A DNA stretch of 64,000 nt, taken from positions 142,477,704 through 142,541,703 of the forward strand of contig NC_091126.1 in the NCBI RefSeq assembly GCF_040183065.1, written 5' to 3'. The translations under genes were made by a program, and so were the position numbers. Every line of letters starts with the position of its first letter. The first letter of the stretch is position 1. Positions 35,118 through 46,545 of the stretch are shown here, in pieces. The notes beneath the pieces were generated by a model. It worked only from the letters and a program-made list of their open reading frames with translations. It was not told the origin of the DNA and did no database searches. The DNA is from Periplaneta americana. Lineage: Eukaryota; Arthropoda; Insecta; Blattodea; Blattidae.

Positions 35118-36165
35118 ATTAATTAATTAATTAACTCATTCATTCATTCATTCATTCATTCATTCAATTATAGTATTCTGCCCAAGGGCAAGTTTTTCAC
35201 TGAAAATCCAGCATTCTTCAGTCTTTCCTATTTTCTGCCATCCTCTTTGTTTCTTCATATGACCGATACATATTAATGTCGTTTATCATCTGGTATCTTC
35301 TGCCCCGAACTCTTCTCCCGTTCACCATTCCTTTCAGTACATCCTTCACGAGGCAGTCTCTTCTCAACCAGTGGCCGAACTAATTCCTTTTCTTCTTTCT
35401 GATCAGTTTCAGAAACAGTCTTTCTTCATCCACTCTTTTCAACACAGCTTCGCTTTTTATTCTGTCTGTCCACTTCACACGTTCCATCCTTCTCCATATC
35501 CACATTTCAAATGCTTCTAGTCGCTTCTCTTCACTTCGTTGTAATGTCCATGTTTCTGCCCTATACAATGCTACACTCCACATAAAGCACTTCACTAGTC
35601 TCTTTCTTAGTTATTTCTCCAGAAGTCCGCAGAAGATGCTCCTTTTTCTATTAAAAGCTTCCTCTGCCATTGCTATTCTCCTTTTGACTTCTTGGCAGCA
35701 GCTCATGTTACTGCTCATAGTACACCCCAAGTATTTGAAGCTGTCCACTTGCTCTACTGCCTCATTTAGAATTCGTAAGTTTATCGTCTTTACTTTTCTT
35801 CCTGTGACCATGATCTTCATCTTGTTGGTATTTATCTTCATTCCATATTGCTCACAGCTGTCATTTAGCTCCAGTAGCATATCTCGTAGTATCATTTCCT
35901 CTTCTGCTAACAACGCCATATCATCAGCAAATCTTATACACCTTATTCTTCTTCCTCCTACTATCACTCCTCCCATGTTCTGAAAACAGTTCTTCACTAA
36001 ATCCTCTAAGTAGATGTTGAACAGTGTAGGTAATGAAGAGCATCCTTGTTGTACTCCTCTTCCTATTTCACTTCCTCCAGACATTTCTTCTCCTATCCTA
36101 ACTTTTACTCGTTGTTTCATATAAAGGTTACTGAACAGCCTCCTCATCATTTATCTTTCTCATAT
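35118..36165 (-). pseudogene. RTE-like LINE, RT core to 3' end, two nonsense codons
   Basis: On the minus strand, 36150-35611 encodes 179 residues with the RT palm motifs: QQGCSSLPTLFNIYLEDLV near residue 33 and the catalytic IRFADDMALLAEE near residue 70, then GMKINTNKMKIMVTGRK and FKYLGCTM. The frame continues in register through a stop at 35611-35613 into 35595-35380 (SVALYRAETWTLQRSEEKRL, EMWIWRRMERVKW). A further stop follows, then VKDVLKGMVNGRRV. Tail is (GAAT)n-type at 35130-35166. The 5' half (endonuclease and N-terminal RT) is missing. Only two stops and no frameshift make it a fairly young copy. RTE clade assignment is from motif style only. Confidence 0.85.
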
Positions 36166-36234
36166 TATTTAGGTTATCTTATAGCTTCTACTGTATGAGA
36201 TTATGGATAGTCACGTATCAGCGATTGTTTAATA

Positions 36235-37840
36235 TACAGGGTGATTCACGAGGATTTACCGCCACTTACGGAGCTAATTTCTTAAGACATTTTGAGCAAT
36301 AAATGTCACATAAACAAATGTTCTATTCTCAGTATTTACTGAGTTACACTAATTGAAGTTGTTTGTAAAATACATTTATTCTTTAATTTGAAAGTGAAAG
36401 AATATTACAAATAGAGAATGAACTATTCAGAAGTATCGTTTCTTTAATTGGCTAGTGTTCTGAAGCTGAAAATGTACTGAGAACTCTTTAATTGCTTCGT
36501 ACAAACATTTTTTTTTTTTCAATTTTTACCTAGAACATTAAATTATTCTTACGCACTTATCTCAAAAATTATTACAAATCACACCACTTCCACCGACTTG
36601 ATTCTATGAAGTTCAATTTTCCATCCTAATGTAGCCTACAGTTTTAGAAAATTTACAACTGATTTTAAAAAATGTCGCCGTCCGTTTCGATACACTTGGC
36701 CGCACGCTTGTGAACCGCACTCGTTGCTCTATGTAACTGCATATGGCTATCTTTGTCATCCTACGCATACGTTCACCAACGTCTCCTGCATACTGAAGGA
36801 AGACAAGATCGACTGTTCAGTGAGGTTAAGATGGAAAGTGTTAGTGCAGATGAATAATAAATCTAGATTTAATTTAAATTCTCGCCGAAAAGAAATATAA
36901 TGAAAATTATTTGTGTATTGAAATAGTTAATTAAATTTTCAACATTCAAATTTGATTAAAAGTGTAATAAATAAAGCACACGAATAATTAAAAAAACAAA
37001 CTATTTCTTCTTTCTTTTTTACATGAAGGAGTTCCCCAGTACAGCTGGAGCCAGCGTTTTTGGTTTGTGTTCTAGATATACAGTGCCCAGTTTGTGAGCA
37101 TGTTGCTAGTGTATCTGAGAATGGTACCACTTCCTATACACGTCACATCAGCCATTTGTCAAACACAGTTGTCAGACTGACTGCGGCAAATGTAAAACAC
37201 TAGTATTTAACGTTCCCATTACTTATTTCACACGCCAAAAACGGAGACGCGGCCTGTACACGACATCGAATTAGCGTAATTCTTACCTTCCGTATTAGTT
37301 GTTATCTTTTTGTAGAAAATTATCGAAAATCTATTGTCTGCAATTTGAATTAGCTGCGAAACGATAATAATTAAGCAGCCCGTTCTCAGGCAAACATTAT
37401 CACAGTTACAGCATCTCTGGATTTAGTACACGATGATCCGAAAAAGAGTTCCAACATCGTTCAGTTCTGTTTCAATCCCGTAGCAGATATCCAATCAGCG
37501 CATGCGCATAAGATAATCCATGGTTCGTACATGAACATACACATGAACCGCTTGTTCGAACGAACCTCATAACATTCGCAACCAAAGGCAACAATCTGAC
37601 TCATTGATCACGAACCCCGTAAGTGAAACAGCTGTTGACACGACATTGTCACGTGCTCGCGCTATTTGCTGGCTGCTCGCTAGCCAAGAATACGCGTTGT
37701 TCACAGCGATGCGTTCCAATAACTAAACGTAACTATGTAAATATTGAAAATAGGACTTTTGTTTATATGACATTTTTGCTCAAAATGTCTTCAGAAATAA
37801 GCTCCGTAAGTGGCGGTAAATGTTCGTGAATCACCCTGTA
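36235..37840 (-). mobile_element. 1.6-kb mariner-like element with long TIRs
   Basis: The element is 36237-37838, flanked by TA. The left end CAGGGTGATTCACGAGGATT, with the adjoining ACCGCCACTTACGGAGCTAA, recurs reversed at the right end; the TIRs are about 65 bp. Near 36670-36740 the minus strand spells the transposase C-terminus (CIETDGDIF after an HKRAAK-like stretch), the position typical of DUF4817-type mariners. The rest of the transposase is unrecognisable, so it is dead. Boundaries are exact from the TIRs and TA. Confidence 0.8.
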
Positions 37841-37844
37841 TATT

Positions 37845-38120
37845 GGTAATTGAAGTGAAATGCAATTCTTTTAATAAAAATGAAACTGAATCAACAAAGC
37901 CTTCTTGAATACTAATCGTCCATAGAGTTCAATAAAGATTGTATATTTGGCACAAGTGATAACAAGAGAACAGCTCATCATAACACACTACTGCCATCCA
38001 GCGGAATAATGATGAGATGGTACAATAATACATTTTCAAGACACTTAAGTACATATTTGAGTAAGTCAATTAATATTGTATGGTATTAAAGTACTTTATT
38101 TCTTCTAATATTTATAATTA
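37845..38120. other. Spacer between two mariner-type elements
   Basis: Unique AT-rich sequence; nothing recognised. Confidence 0.4.
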
Positions 38121-39195
38121 TACAGGGACATCATTTTATTTTTACTAACATTTTTAATATTAACCTGTCTATACATTTAGAGAACCGGAAACACCGCTGC
38201 TCCCCCCTCCAAGACTGGAGTTCGATGATAATGGCGTAAAACACAAATCACTCTACTAGGTATAGGATGGAAGAAAAGTAGTTCATCCATTTACGTAAAC
38301 TAGGAAATATCGCGATTTTGAGTTTGATAATTTTCATTAGGTTTTCTTTAATCAAAGTACAGTACTGTATTAAGAATAAGTGTTTTTACTCACGAAGTGA
38401 GTTATCCATGCGAGCGTATTCATTATGCAGTGTATAATGTCTACAGCACATTAGCGTACAATCTAGAGAAAGAAGTTAAATTGAAAAATAATCATAATAT
38501 GAATATTTAAACACAATTTTGAAAATGGTGGCCGTTCATTTCGATACAGGCTTCAGTTCTTTTGTGCATATTATCGCACTATAGACTATTGTATCTAATT
38601 CCAATTGCCAGTTTCGTCCTTCGTACTAGTAACTCATGTTGAAATAATTCTGTACCTACTCTACGTACTGTGAATTCAATCTTCACTTCTGCCCGACCCG
38701 AAAATATAAAATTACTCAGACATGCTATCTACTGTCCGTCCAAGTGGTTATGCCGCAGGATTGTAGAAAGGGAGGAAATCACGTGACAGTTAATTACTTA
38801 ACGAGGCCCTTTTATTTAAGTTAAATTAAACAGCTGTATAATATTACGTAAACGTCCAATTCCTAAGAGAAATTAATGTTTTCAGAAAAGAGCTAAGACA
38901 GCCCAGCTTTTACAGAGGGGCGAGCAGAAGCAGGTGGGGGAAATCGGGATGCGACGTAGGCAAACGGACAGTACCTGTGCGAAAATATAATTCAATATTG
39001 AAAGCTCTTTCGTCACTGGAAAACGCGAACATATTACTGGAACGTACTATACTCAGTAACTCAGTACTGGTTACTATCTGCGGTCTTGGTTCTGTGTGGA
39101 GTTGGAACTTCCTTAGTAGAAGGGGTGGGAGTGAAGTACATTCAAAAACTCAGGTACAATAAAAATTGAAGTAAAAATAAAATGATATCCCTGTA
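38121..39195 (-). mobile_element. Mariner-like remnant, copy 1 of a pair
   Basis: The element is 38123-39193 (1071 bp), flanked by TA. The left end CAGGGACATCATTTTATTTT is mirrored by AAAATAAAATGATATCCCTG on the right. On the minus strand near 38525-38580, MHKRTEACIEMNGHHF is a mariner transposase C-terminus. Further upstream in the same orientation is a degraded stretch, FSGRAEVK, at the place of the SDE catalytic motif. A second copy lies at 59000-60109. The catalytic centre is deleted. Confidence 0.8.
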
Positions 39196-39344
39196 CTTCC
39201 CTCTAATCGTGTAATAGTCAATTAAATTCCACTAGAATTTTGATTTTCTCTAGATAAATCAAAAACCTCTAGGGATTTCTGTGAGATTACTGTACCTGAC
39301 AATGACCTTTCCTACAATTTAAATTACTTATTAATTGATTTAAT

Positions 39345-39454
39345 TGATTTATTTTTACTGGCAGAGTTAAGGCCATAAAGCCTTCTCTTTCACTCAACCA
39401 GTATAAAAATACAAAGCAAATATAAACAAAAGCAATGCAGAAAACAATGAAATG

Positions 39455-39502
<48 letters not shown>

Positions 39503-39510
39503 GTAAGAGC
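39345..39510 (-). mobile_element. LINE 3' end (hairpin family), reversed
   Basis: ACTGGCAGAGTTAAGGCC, ATAAAGCCTTCTCTTTC, ACTCAACCAGT is the reversed conserved stem-loop, preceded by an ATTTATTTTT tail. An (AAT)n run at 39457-39501 lies within the adjoining 3' UTR-like sequence. Confidence 0.75.
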
Positions 39511-39735
39511 AAATTATAGGCTATATGTGTTTACTTATATGCAATTCTAGGAGTTATACAATCATAATTTTGTGCTAAATAAGATAATTTAGACCAAAGC
39601 TGTGATTAACATAATGAAGGAATATAAATTTGTAACTTATATTAAAAATAAAAACCATGTTATACAAAAGTTATGTTTGAAGAAAGTTCATATTCCAGGG
39701 AAGAAAAGTAGTCTTTTGAAAATCGGCTTTTGAAA

Positions 39736-40008
39736 GTAGTTACATCGCCGGCGTGGCTCAGTCGGTTAAGGCGCTTGCCTGCCGGTCTGAAGTTGCGTTC
39801 GGGCGCGGGTTCGATACCCTCTTGGGCTGATTACCTGGTTGGGTTTTTTCGGAGGTTTTCCCTAACCGTAATGTGAATGCAAGGTAATCTATGACGAATC
39901 CTCGGCCTCATCTCGCCAAATATCATCTCACTATCACCAATCTCATCGACGCTAAATAACGTAATACTTGATACAGCGTTGTTAAATAACCAACTAAAAA
40001 CGTAGTTA
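39736..40008 (+). mobile_element. tRNA-derived SINE, family S2, with target-site duplication
   Basis: The SINE is 39743-40001, flanked by GTAGTTA (39736-39742 and 40002-40008). The tRNA-like head has an A box (TGGCTCAGTCGG) and a B box (GGGTTCGATACCC). The body contains GGTTGGGTTTTTTCGG and AGGTTTTCCCTAACC, and ends near TTGTTAAATAACCAACTA. The clear duplication shows insertion by LINE machinery. The head is too degenerate in the acceptor stem to be a functional tRNA. Confidence 0.92.
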
Positions 40009-40284
40009 TGACATCCCCTTAACACTACGTAGGCCTACAATAGAATACATTATTTTTAATATTCACTTTATCTTAAAGAATGTGCAGTAGGCTTACGTTG
40101 ATAGAAGATATTTGCACTACTATACTCAATTTACAAACTAAGAAGGTATGATATTATGAAATAATATACCTTTGCATTACAATTCATAACACTGTACATA
40201 ATAATGTAAATAATGCTAGATCTATGTAGGCCTACATTCTTTATGATAGTGTAATAATAAAAATAGCGTATTTTAGTGTACCTT

Positions 40285-40600
40285 ACAAATGGCTTTTAAG
40301 GAACCCGGAGGTTCATTGCCGCCCTCCCATAAACCCTAAGCTAGATTAATCCAGTCCCTACCATCATATCCCACCTGCCTCAAATCCATTTAGTATTATC
40401 CTCCCATCTACGTCTTGGCCTCCCCGAACGTCTTTCACCCTCAGATCATCCAACTATCACTATATACATTTCTGGATTCATACATACATGCTACATACCC
40501 TGCCCGTCTGAAACGTCTGGATTTAATGTTCCTAATTATGTCAGGCGAAGAATACAATGCGTTCAGTTCTGCGTTGTATAACTTTAGTTTAGTGTACCTA
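40285..40600 (-). mobile_element. RTE-like LINE 3' end, copy 1 (reversed)
   Basis: Read on the minus strand it carries the C-terminal segment otherwise seen at 44507-44875, ending in the sequence around GGCAATGAACCTCCGGGTTCC and CTTAAAAGCC. It is decayed by frameshifts. No RT core. Confidence 0.75.
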
Positions 40601-40787
40601 GTGTAAATAATTTAAATTGTAAACACTAGTGTAATTGTCAAAGTGGTCCATGTTTTGTTCTGCACAACTTTACCAAACAAGACTCGCGTGAGCAATCAGT
40701 CAAGTACTTGCTAGATGCACGCGCGTTGTCCATTTAAACACTCCAGTAAAACTTAATTTTGTAGCCTCGTGGGACAAAGTATGTTCC

Positions 40788-40970
40788 TAGTTATCACCAC
40801 CGATTCAAATTCGATTTGTAATATGCGTACCTACGAAATAAAGAAATCGATGACTCGTTATCACTATCGTTTGAAATCTGATCGGTAATACCTAAGATAC
40901 GAAGAAAATATGATTTATTATCATCACCGTTTAAAATCTGATCGCTAATATGTGTGTTTGCGGAATAATT
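40788..40970. repeat. ~63-bp degenerate tandem repeat, locus 2
   Basis: TTATCACCACCGATTCAAAT at 40791 and relatives at 40858 and 40918 (spacing 67 and 60) share the unit found at 34316-34495. Confidence 0.7.
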
Positions 40971-40974
40971 GACT

Positions 40975-41575
40975 CTTAGATACTAATTGAATATGAGGAA
41001 AGCCATTCGAATAGTTTAAGAGAAATCGCTGCACACAATTTTTTTTTGTATCAGTGAAGCTGAAAACAGGTTTTTTCCCGAAAATATCGAGTAATTCCCC
41101 GAAAATCTCCAGATTTTTTTTGTTGTTTCACAGTACTTCCTCTTATACTTCGTGAAAGAGAAACTCTTGGTTAGCTATTTTCAAATATGAATAAATGTCC
41201 CATATCAATTAGCCTACTTATTCCCGTGTAAGTGTTCACTGATTAAGGAATAAGATATAATTTGGATGTATATTGTTTCGAATTAAATGATGCATTGGAA
41301 ATAAATAAAAATGTCCTGCTTCACATTAAAGGGATTTCCAATACAGAATGTTTTCTTTATTAACGGTGATGAGCAGCATGACAAATCTGACAAAACACAG
41401 CACCCATAGACTTCAAAATATTCAGAAATTTACACAAAAGTAATCTCAGTTGAACACCACAAGATTACGAAGGATAAAAATTATGACGCAATCAGAGATA
41501 TCGATTAGAATAAGAGAATCAGCCTTGGGTCTGTATCACCGGGATCTCCTTTAAGCAACTGTAAAAAATAGCTAA
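40975..41575. other. Intergenic DNA, nothing recognised
   Basis: AT-rich unique sequence. Confidence 0.4.
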
Positions 41576-41579
41576 ATTA

Positions 41580-42041
41580 CTAAGTTATCAATGGAGACAA
41601 TCTTATTCCAGTCGCTAACGGGAGTTCAAAATGTCGCTGTAATATATTTAAACAATACAAAAGTTTCACTAATTTTGTAGTTGAAATACAGTTGTTGAAT
41701 AAAGCCAGATCTAGCGACAGACTAGCTAATCTGACAACACTGGCTACTGTCTTTGAAATTAAATCAATATCGTTTTTAACAAAAATGAATTTTTCTATTT
41801 TTCTTATCCCTATATCAACTAAAAATTGATGTTTTCCTCTTCGAATTTCTGCTCCAGCAAGTGGCAAGAGCCTTTTACGGGAGTGTGGCTCATCTTCGAG
41901 TAAAGTTGTTGCGGCGACAATACAGATATTTAGATCGCTTGTTCTGCATTGGTGCTGGAGAAGTTGCCGCAGAGTCCAGGGGCATTTTACAGTTTTATAT
42001 TTTCTTGAATAATAATTATTATTTATACAAAAGAAATTCAA
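41580..42041 (-). CDS. Unidentified 153-codon frame
   Basis: The longest frame in the window not explained by simple sequence, by a recognised transposon domain or by the CpG-rich island. The protein has mixed composition: an N-terminal Asn/Tyr-rich part, a central charged stretch (LLEDEPHSRKRLLPLAG, then RRGKHQFLVDIGIRKIEKF) and a hydrophobic C-terminal third. No signal peptide, repeated motif or family signature was recognised. It ends at a TAA at the left and lies just left of a Harbinger-like MITE and a LINE. It may be a transposon fragment or chance. A frame this long is unusual here, but I give it low odds of being a gene. Confidence 0.2.
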   Translation of the reverse strand: MNFFCINNNYYSRKYKTVKCPWTLRQLLQHQCRTSDLNICIVAATTLLEDEPHSRKRLLPLAGAEIRRGKHQFLVDIGIRKIEKFIFVKNDIDLISKTVASVVRLASLSLDLALFNNCISTTKLVKLLYCLNILQRHFELPLATGIRLSPLIT

Positions 42042-42225
42042 ATGAAACCACTAAAATTTCCACCCAAATAATTACGAAGAAATTCCTTTATTTCCTATTC
42101 CAAAGTCATGGTTCCAAGCCAAATAGACCACAGATACGACATTCAATCATATTTAGGTCTGGCATTCTTTTGGAATTTGCAGTTAATAGGTGCTGATCGG
42201 AAAGAGAAGAGGCTATTCAGTAACT

Positions 42226-42558
42226 TTATTGAAGGGTTCAGAGTCATAGTGGGCCAAGCGCCATAAATAAAAAGCGAAGAAAAAAGTGTTAAAATTAAGT
42301 TATTATTATAAGTTAATGAAACATATAGCAAGTAATTATAAAGTATGCATATTAAAAATATCTGACTTCAATCTTCATTAAAATTAAGTTATTATTATAA
42401 TTTAATGAAACATATAGCAAGTAATGATAAAGTATGCATATTAAAAATACGTGACTTCAATCTTCATTAAACTATGGTATTCAATTAACTTTAAACCTCG
42501 CTTTCTCTGTTTTTAATAAATGGCGCTTGGACCACTATGGTTAGGAAGCCTTCAGTTA
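42226..42558. mobile_element. Harbinger-like MITE inside the LINE, with internal tandem duplication
   Basis: The element is about 42229-42555, flanked by TTA (42226-42228 and 42556-42558). The TIRs are YTGAAGG...CATAGTGG...CCAAGCGCCAT, about 45 bp with mismatches. The 89-bp segment from 42290 is repeated from about 42379 with few changes. A TTA duplication fits PIF/Harbinger (family knowledge). Removing it rejoins the LINE sequence, confirming it as an insertion. Confidence 0.75.
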
Positions 42559-43172
42559 TGAAACGAGTCAAAATCAGGATAGGAGAAGAAACATCAAAGA
42601 GAAATAGAACAGGATGGGGAGTACGACAAGGATGGCCTTTATCACCTATACTGTTCAACATCTATTTGGAGGAGTTAGTGAAACACTGTGTTCAGAACAT
42701 GAGAGGGGCGATGATACGAGAAAAAAGAATACAGGGAATAAGATTTCCTGATTATATGAAGTTGTTAGCAGAACAGGAGACGATACTAATGGATATGCTG
42801 CTCAAGATAAATAAGAGCAGTGAGCAATACGGGATAAAGATAAATGCAAATAAGACGAAGACTATGGTTATCGGAAGAAAAATAAAGAGGGTAAATTGCG
42901 AATTCGAAAGGCAGTGAAACAAGTGGACAGCTTCTAATACTTGGGATGTCCTGTAAGTAAAGAAATGAGGTGCTTCAGGAAGTCAAAAGAGGATAATAAT
43001 GGCAGAGGAAGCTTTTAATAGGAGAAGGAGCATCTTCTGCGGAACTCTGGAAAAAGAACAAAGGAAAAGACTAATTAAGCACTTTGTGTGGAGTGTGGAA
43101 TTGTATGGAGCTGAAAGATGGGCATTACAATAAATATGGAGAATACATCACATATTCATTACAATGAGAAGA

Positions 43173-43296
43173 GTTCGGCCGGCACCGTGGATCGTGTCCC
43201 GGCATAGCTCAGTTGGAAAGAGCGCTCAGCGCGCAGAGCTGAGGGGTCCCGGGTTCGATTCCCGGTGCCGGAACGAATTTTTCTCGAATTAATGGT
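43173..43296 (+). mobile_element. tRNA-derived SINE inserted in the LINE
   Basis: The tRNA-like part is 43198-43272. It has an A box (TAGCTCAGTTGG), a B box (GGTTCGATTCC), a D stem GCTC/GAGC, a T stem CCGGG/CCCGG and an acceptor stem with one mismatch. The anticodon loop (GCGCAGA) lacks U33, and the stem is six pairs long, so it is not a working tRNA. A leader, GTTCGGCCGGCACCGTGG, precedes it. It interrupts the LINE between the parts matching 35500 and 35470 of the other copy. Confidence 0.8.
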
Positions 43297-43884
43297 GATT
43301 AATATGGGGAAGAATGGAGAGTGTGAAATTGACAGACAGAACTAGAAATTAAACTGTGCTAGAAAGAATGGGAAAGAAAGAATAATGTTGGAACTAATCA
43401 GGAATATATAAAGAAATTGTCTGGGCCAGTGGCTAAAAAGGATGCACTGGAAGGAATGGTGAACGGAAGAAAAGTTCCAGGCAGAAGTAGATACGGGATA
43501 ACAAACAACATTAAGATACGTCATGGTTCATATGCAATGACTAAGAGCAAGGCGGAAAATAGAGAAGATTGGAGAATGCTGGGTTTGCAGTGAAATATCT
43601 GCCCTTGAACAGAACACTGTGAGTGAAGGAATCATACTTTTAAAGTTCACTCACTTTCGGTCAATTCCTTTTCTCTTATATTTATAAGATGTCAGCCACT
43701 TCGATTAGTTTCCAAAAGTTGGAATGTATGTGATCATCCCCAGACTGATCAACAACGCATTACAAATTTAATGTAGTTGAAATTTCACATAGTATGTACC
43801 AACGTTAAATTGTCACATGTCATCCGTCGGTTTGGAAATTTATTTAGGCCTAATTCGTTAGGAAACACCCAAGAAATGAAACTC

Positions 43885-44120
43885 GTGGCGTGACAGCCCA
43901 TGAAGGGCCAAGCTGATCAGTCCCCTGCTGGCCTCACGTCCATATACTTCAACAGAGTTTAGCGATCTTCGAACCACAACAGGGGTATTGTATGGTTGGC
44001 TCGATGATCTTCATAATTGTTACAGCTGGCATCTGGAAACCGGATATCGCTACTTATTGTACTTCTTCCCAAATACATCACGATTTTAGGTAAGCACCGG
44101 TACCTGGCATCCAATAAAGC
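43885..44120 (-). mobile_element. SINE family S1, diverged partial copy
   Basis: CGTGGCGTGACAGCCCATGA, then GAAGGGCCAAGC, then CTGCTGGCCTCACG match the reversed S1 SINE at 12449 onwards. The match fades near 44120 before the tRNA head. Confidence 0.7.
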
Positions 44121-44484
44121 GCTGAAAGTGTTATTTCCTTATATTCGAACAATAAGAATTATAACATGCTTTTTAAGGTGTAAAGAAATTACGAGACAAA
44201 TGTTGTATCAAAATCTCAAAGGTTTAAGAACATTAAGAATATGTAAGAATAAATAATAGGGAAGTGAGGATGGGCTTAAATTTGTGGAGGCAAGAAATAT
44301 GGAAAATGAAAAAAGGAGGGGTAAAGTAGAGAAGGATATCTGACCCCTTTGGGGCATGGGAGAAGACGCGTTCCATATACATAGTATTACAATGTCAAGA
44401 AACAGACGATACAAGGAAAAAGTGGTTATATTTTTTTATTATGAATAGATATGTAGCACATCAGGAAATATGTAGTACAAATAC

Positions 44485-44895
44485 TATACTTACTTATTTA
44501 TGGCTTTTAGAGAACCCGGAGGTTCATTGCCGCTCTCATATAAGCCCGCCATCCGTCCCTATCCCCAACAAGATTAATCCAGTATCTACAATCATATCCC
44601 ACCTCTCTCAAATCCATTTTAATATTATCCTCCCATCTACGTCTCGGCCTACCCAAAAGTCCTTTTCCCTTCGGCCTCCCAACTAACACTCTATATGCAT
44701 TTCTGGATTCTTCCATGCGTGCTACATGCCCTCCCCACCTCAAACGTTTGGATTTAATGTTCCTAATTATGTCAGGTGAAGAATACAATGCGTGCAGAGC
44801 TGCGTTGTGGAACTTCATTTCCTGTAACTTCATCCCTCTTAGCCCCAAATTGTTCCCTAAGCACCTTATTCTCAAACACTCTTAACCTCTGCTCC
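44485..44895 (-). pseudogene. RTE-like LINE 3' end, copy 2 (122-codon frame, reversed)
   Basis: The 44875-44507 frame encodes a C-terminal LINE segment: DIIRNIKSKRLRWGGHVARM, then VGRPKGKGLLGRPRRRWEDN, then KMDLREVGYDC and WRAYMRAAMNLRVL. Such RLRW-GHV-RM plus GRPRRRW motifs follow the RT domain in RTE-like LINEs. It is intact over 122 codons, followed on the minus strand by the stop and GCCATAAATAAGTAAGTA-type tail. The RT core is missing. Confidence 0.85.
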
Positions 44896-44994
44896 TCTCT
44901 GAAAGTGCTAGACAACTACGATAAGAGAGTTAAGAAATTGGCAGATTTTTAATGACAGTGAAGCTGATATGGGAAGAGAAAGTTAAAATTATTG

Positions 44995-45068
44995 GTGTAT
45001 TTAATTGATCTTTTAGTGTGTGTATGTTTGTGTGTGTGTGTGTGCGTGCGTGTGTATGGTGTATGTGT
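44995..45068. repeat. (TG)n-rich tract
   Basis: GTGTGTATGTTTGTGTGTG followed by GTGCGTGCGTGTGTATGG; an imperfect dinucleotide microsatellite. Confidence 0.85.
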
Positions 45069-45307
45069 TTATTTTCCCTGCTCAGAGAATAGAGAGTATG
45101 ATATATGGATAAGTTTAGGAGAGGGGTTTTGTTTAGTTAGCAGCTAATTGAAAGTTATGTTTAAAAAAAAGTATATTGGACTAGGGTTTAGGGTAATGTA
45201 AGACGTGGCATAAGTGAATAAAATTGTAAAATAAGACAGATCTGAGGTAATAATGAATAATTGTAGCAGGTGTGCCTTACAGGGATATATATTGGATGAA
45301 TAAATTC

Positions 45308-46404
45308 ATCATATCATATCATATCATATCATATCATATCATATCATATCATATCATATCATATCATATCATATCATATCATATATCATATATCATATCA
45401 TATCACATCATATATCATACATCGTATCATATCTCGTATCGTATCTTATATCATATCATATACCATATTATACCATATCATATCATATCATACCATATCA
45501 TATATATCATATATCATAAATCGTATCATATCTCCTATCGTATCATAATATATATAGTTTCATATCATATCATCATATCATATGATATCATATCTCGTAT
45601 CGTATCATATATCGTTTCATATATCACATCACATGATATATCATATATCGTATCATAACTCGTATCGTATCATATATCATATCATATCATATCATATCAT
45701 ATCATATCATATATCTCACATCATATATCATATATCGTATTATATCATCTATCGTATCATAATATATATAGTTTCATATCATATCATATCTCGTATCGTA
45801 TCATATATCGTTTCGTATATCACATCACATGATATATCATATATCGTAACATATCTCGTATCGTATATATCATATCATATATATCATATCATATGATATC
45901 ATATCATATCTTATCATATCATATCATTACATATCATATCAATATCATATCGTATCATATCATATATCATATCATATATCACATCATATATCATATACCG
46001 TATCATATCATATATCACATCATATATCATATATCGTATCATATCTCCTATCGCATCATAATATATATTATAGTCTCATATCATATCTCGTATCGTATCA
46101 TATATCGTTTCATATATCACATCACATGATATATCATATATCGTATCATATCTCGTATCGTATCATATATCATATCATATCATATCATATCATATCATAT
46201 CATATCATATCATATCATATCATATCATATCATATCACATCACATCATATCATATCATATCATATCATATCATATCATATCATATATCATATCATATCAT
46301 ATCATATCATATCATATCATATCATATCATATCATATCATATCTATCATATCACATCATTATATATCATATACCCTATCATATCAATATCATATCGTATC
46401 ATAT
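45308..46404. repeat. ATATC pentamer array, 1.1 kb
   Basis: CATAT/ATATC units run pure at 45308-45380, 45670-45710 and 46160-46340. Between them are mixed stretches with TCGTATC, ATATATC and CACATCACATGATATATC variants. The block with CACATCACATGATATATC recurs near 45622, 45820 and 46115. Translations give Ile-Ser-Tyr-His repeats, which are artefacts of the pentamer. Confidence 0.95.
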
Positions 46405-46464
46405 TTTTTGCTTATGTACTCCCAAACTGCGTCGCAATTGTATAACTATGACTGATGTATGTAA

Positions 46465-46545
46465 AATAAATTATTATTATTACTATTATTATAATTAATA
46501 TTATTATTACTATTATTATTATTATCATTATTATTATTGTCACTT
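46465..46545. repeat. (ATT)n microsatellite, interrupted
   Basis: ATTATTATT with ACT, ATA and ATC interruptions, directly left of a LINE 3' end. Confidence 0.85.

Larger units (their letters stand above)
42200..43625 (+). pseudogene. RTE-like LINE interrupted by a MITE and a SINE
   Basis: The same family as 35118-36165, opposite strand. It begins near 42205 (GGCTATTCAGTAACTTTA), is interrupted by a MITE, resumes at 42556 and encodes RVKIRIGEETSK, RQGWPLSPILFNIYLEELV and IRFPDYMKLLAEQE. In that last motif the catalytic FADD is changed to FPDY, so the polymerase is inactive. Later parts (EQYGIKINANKTKTMV; VEWELY-like sequence) are frameshifted. A SINE sits at 43173-43295, and the LINE tail resumes with the segment matching GMVNGRR near 43456. 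It ends around 43620. Confidence 0.85.

Noticed and set aside
35636..35983. 115-codon plus-strand frame
   Set aside because: Exact antisense of the RTE-like reverse transcriptase frame.
39747..39830. tRNA genes at the heads of the 39.7, 48.0 and 52.8-kb repeats
   Set aside because: Each continues into a shared SINE body. Acceptor stems do not close.
43198..43272. Functional tRNA gene
   Set aside because: Good A and B boxes, but no U33 in the anticodon loop, an irregular anticodon stem and an acceptor mismatch. It has a SINE leader and lies inside a LINE.
45272..46455. Four overlapping frames of 78-128 codons made of Ile-Ser-Tyr-His
   Set aside because: Produced by the ATATC pentamer array; no real protein.
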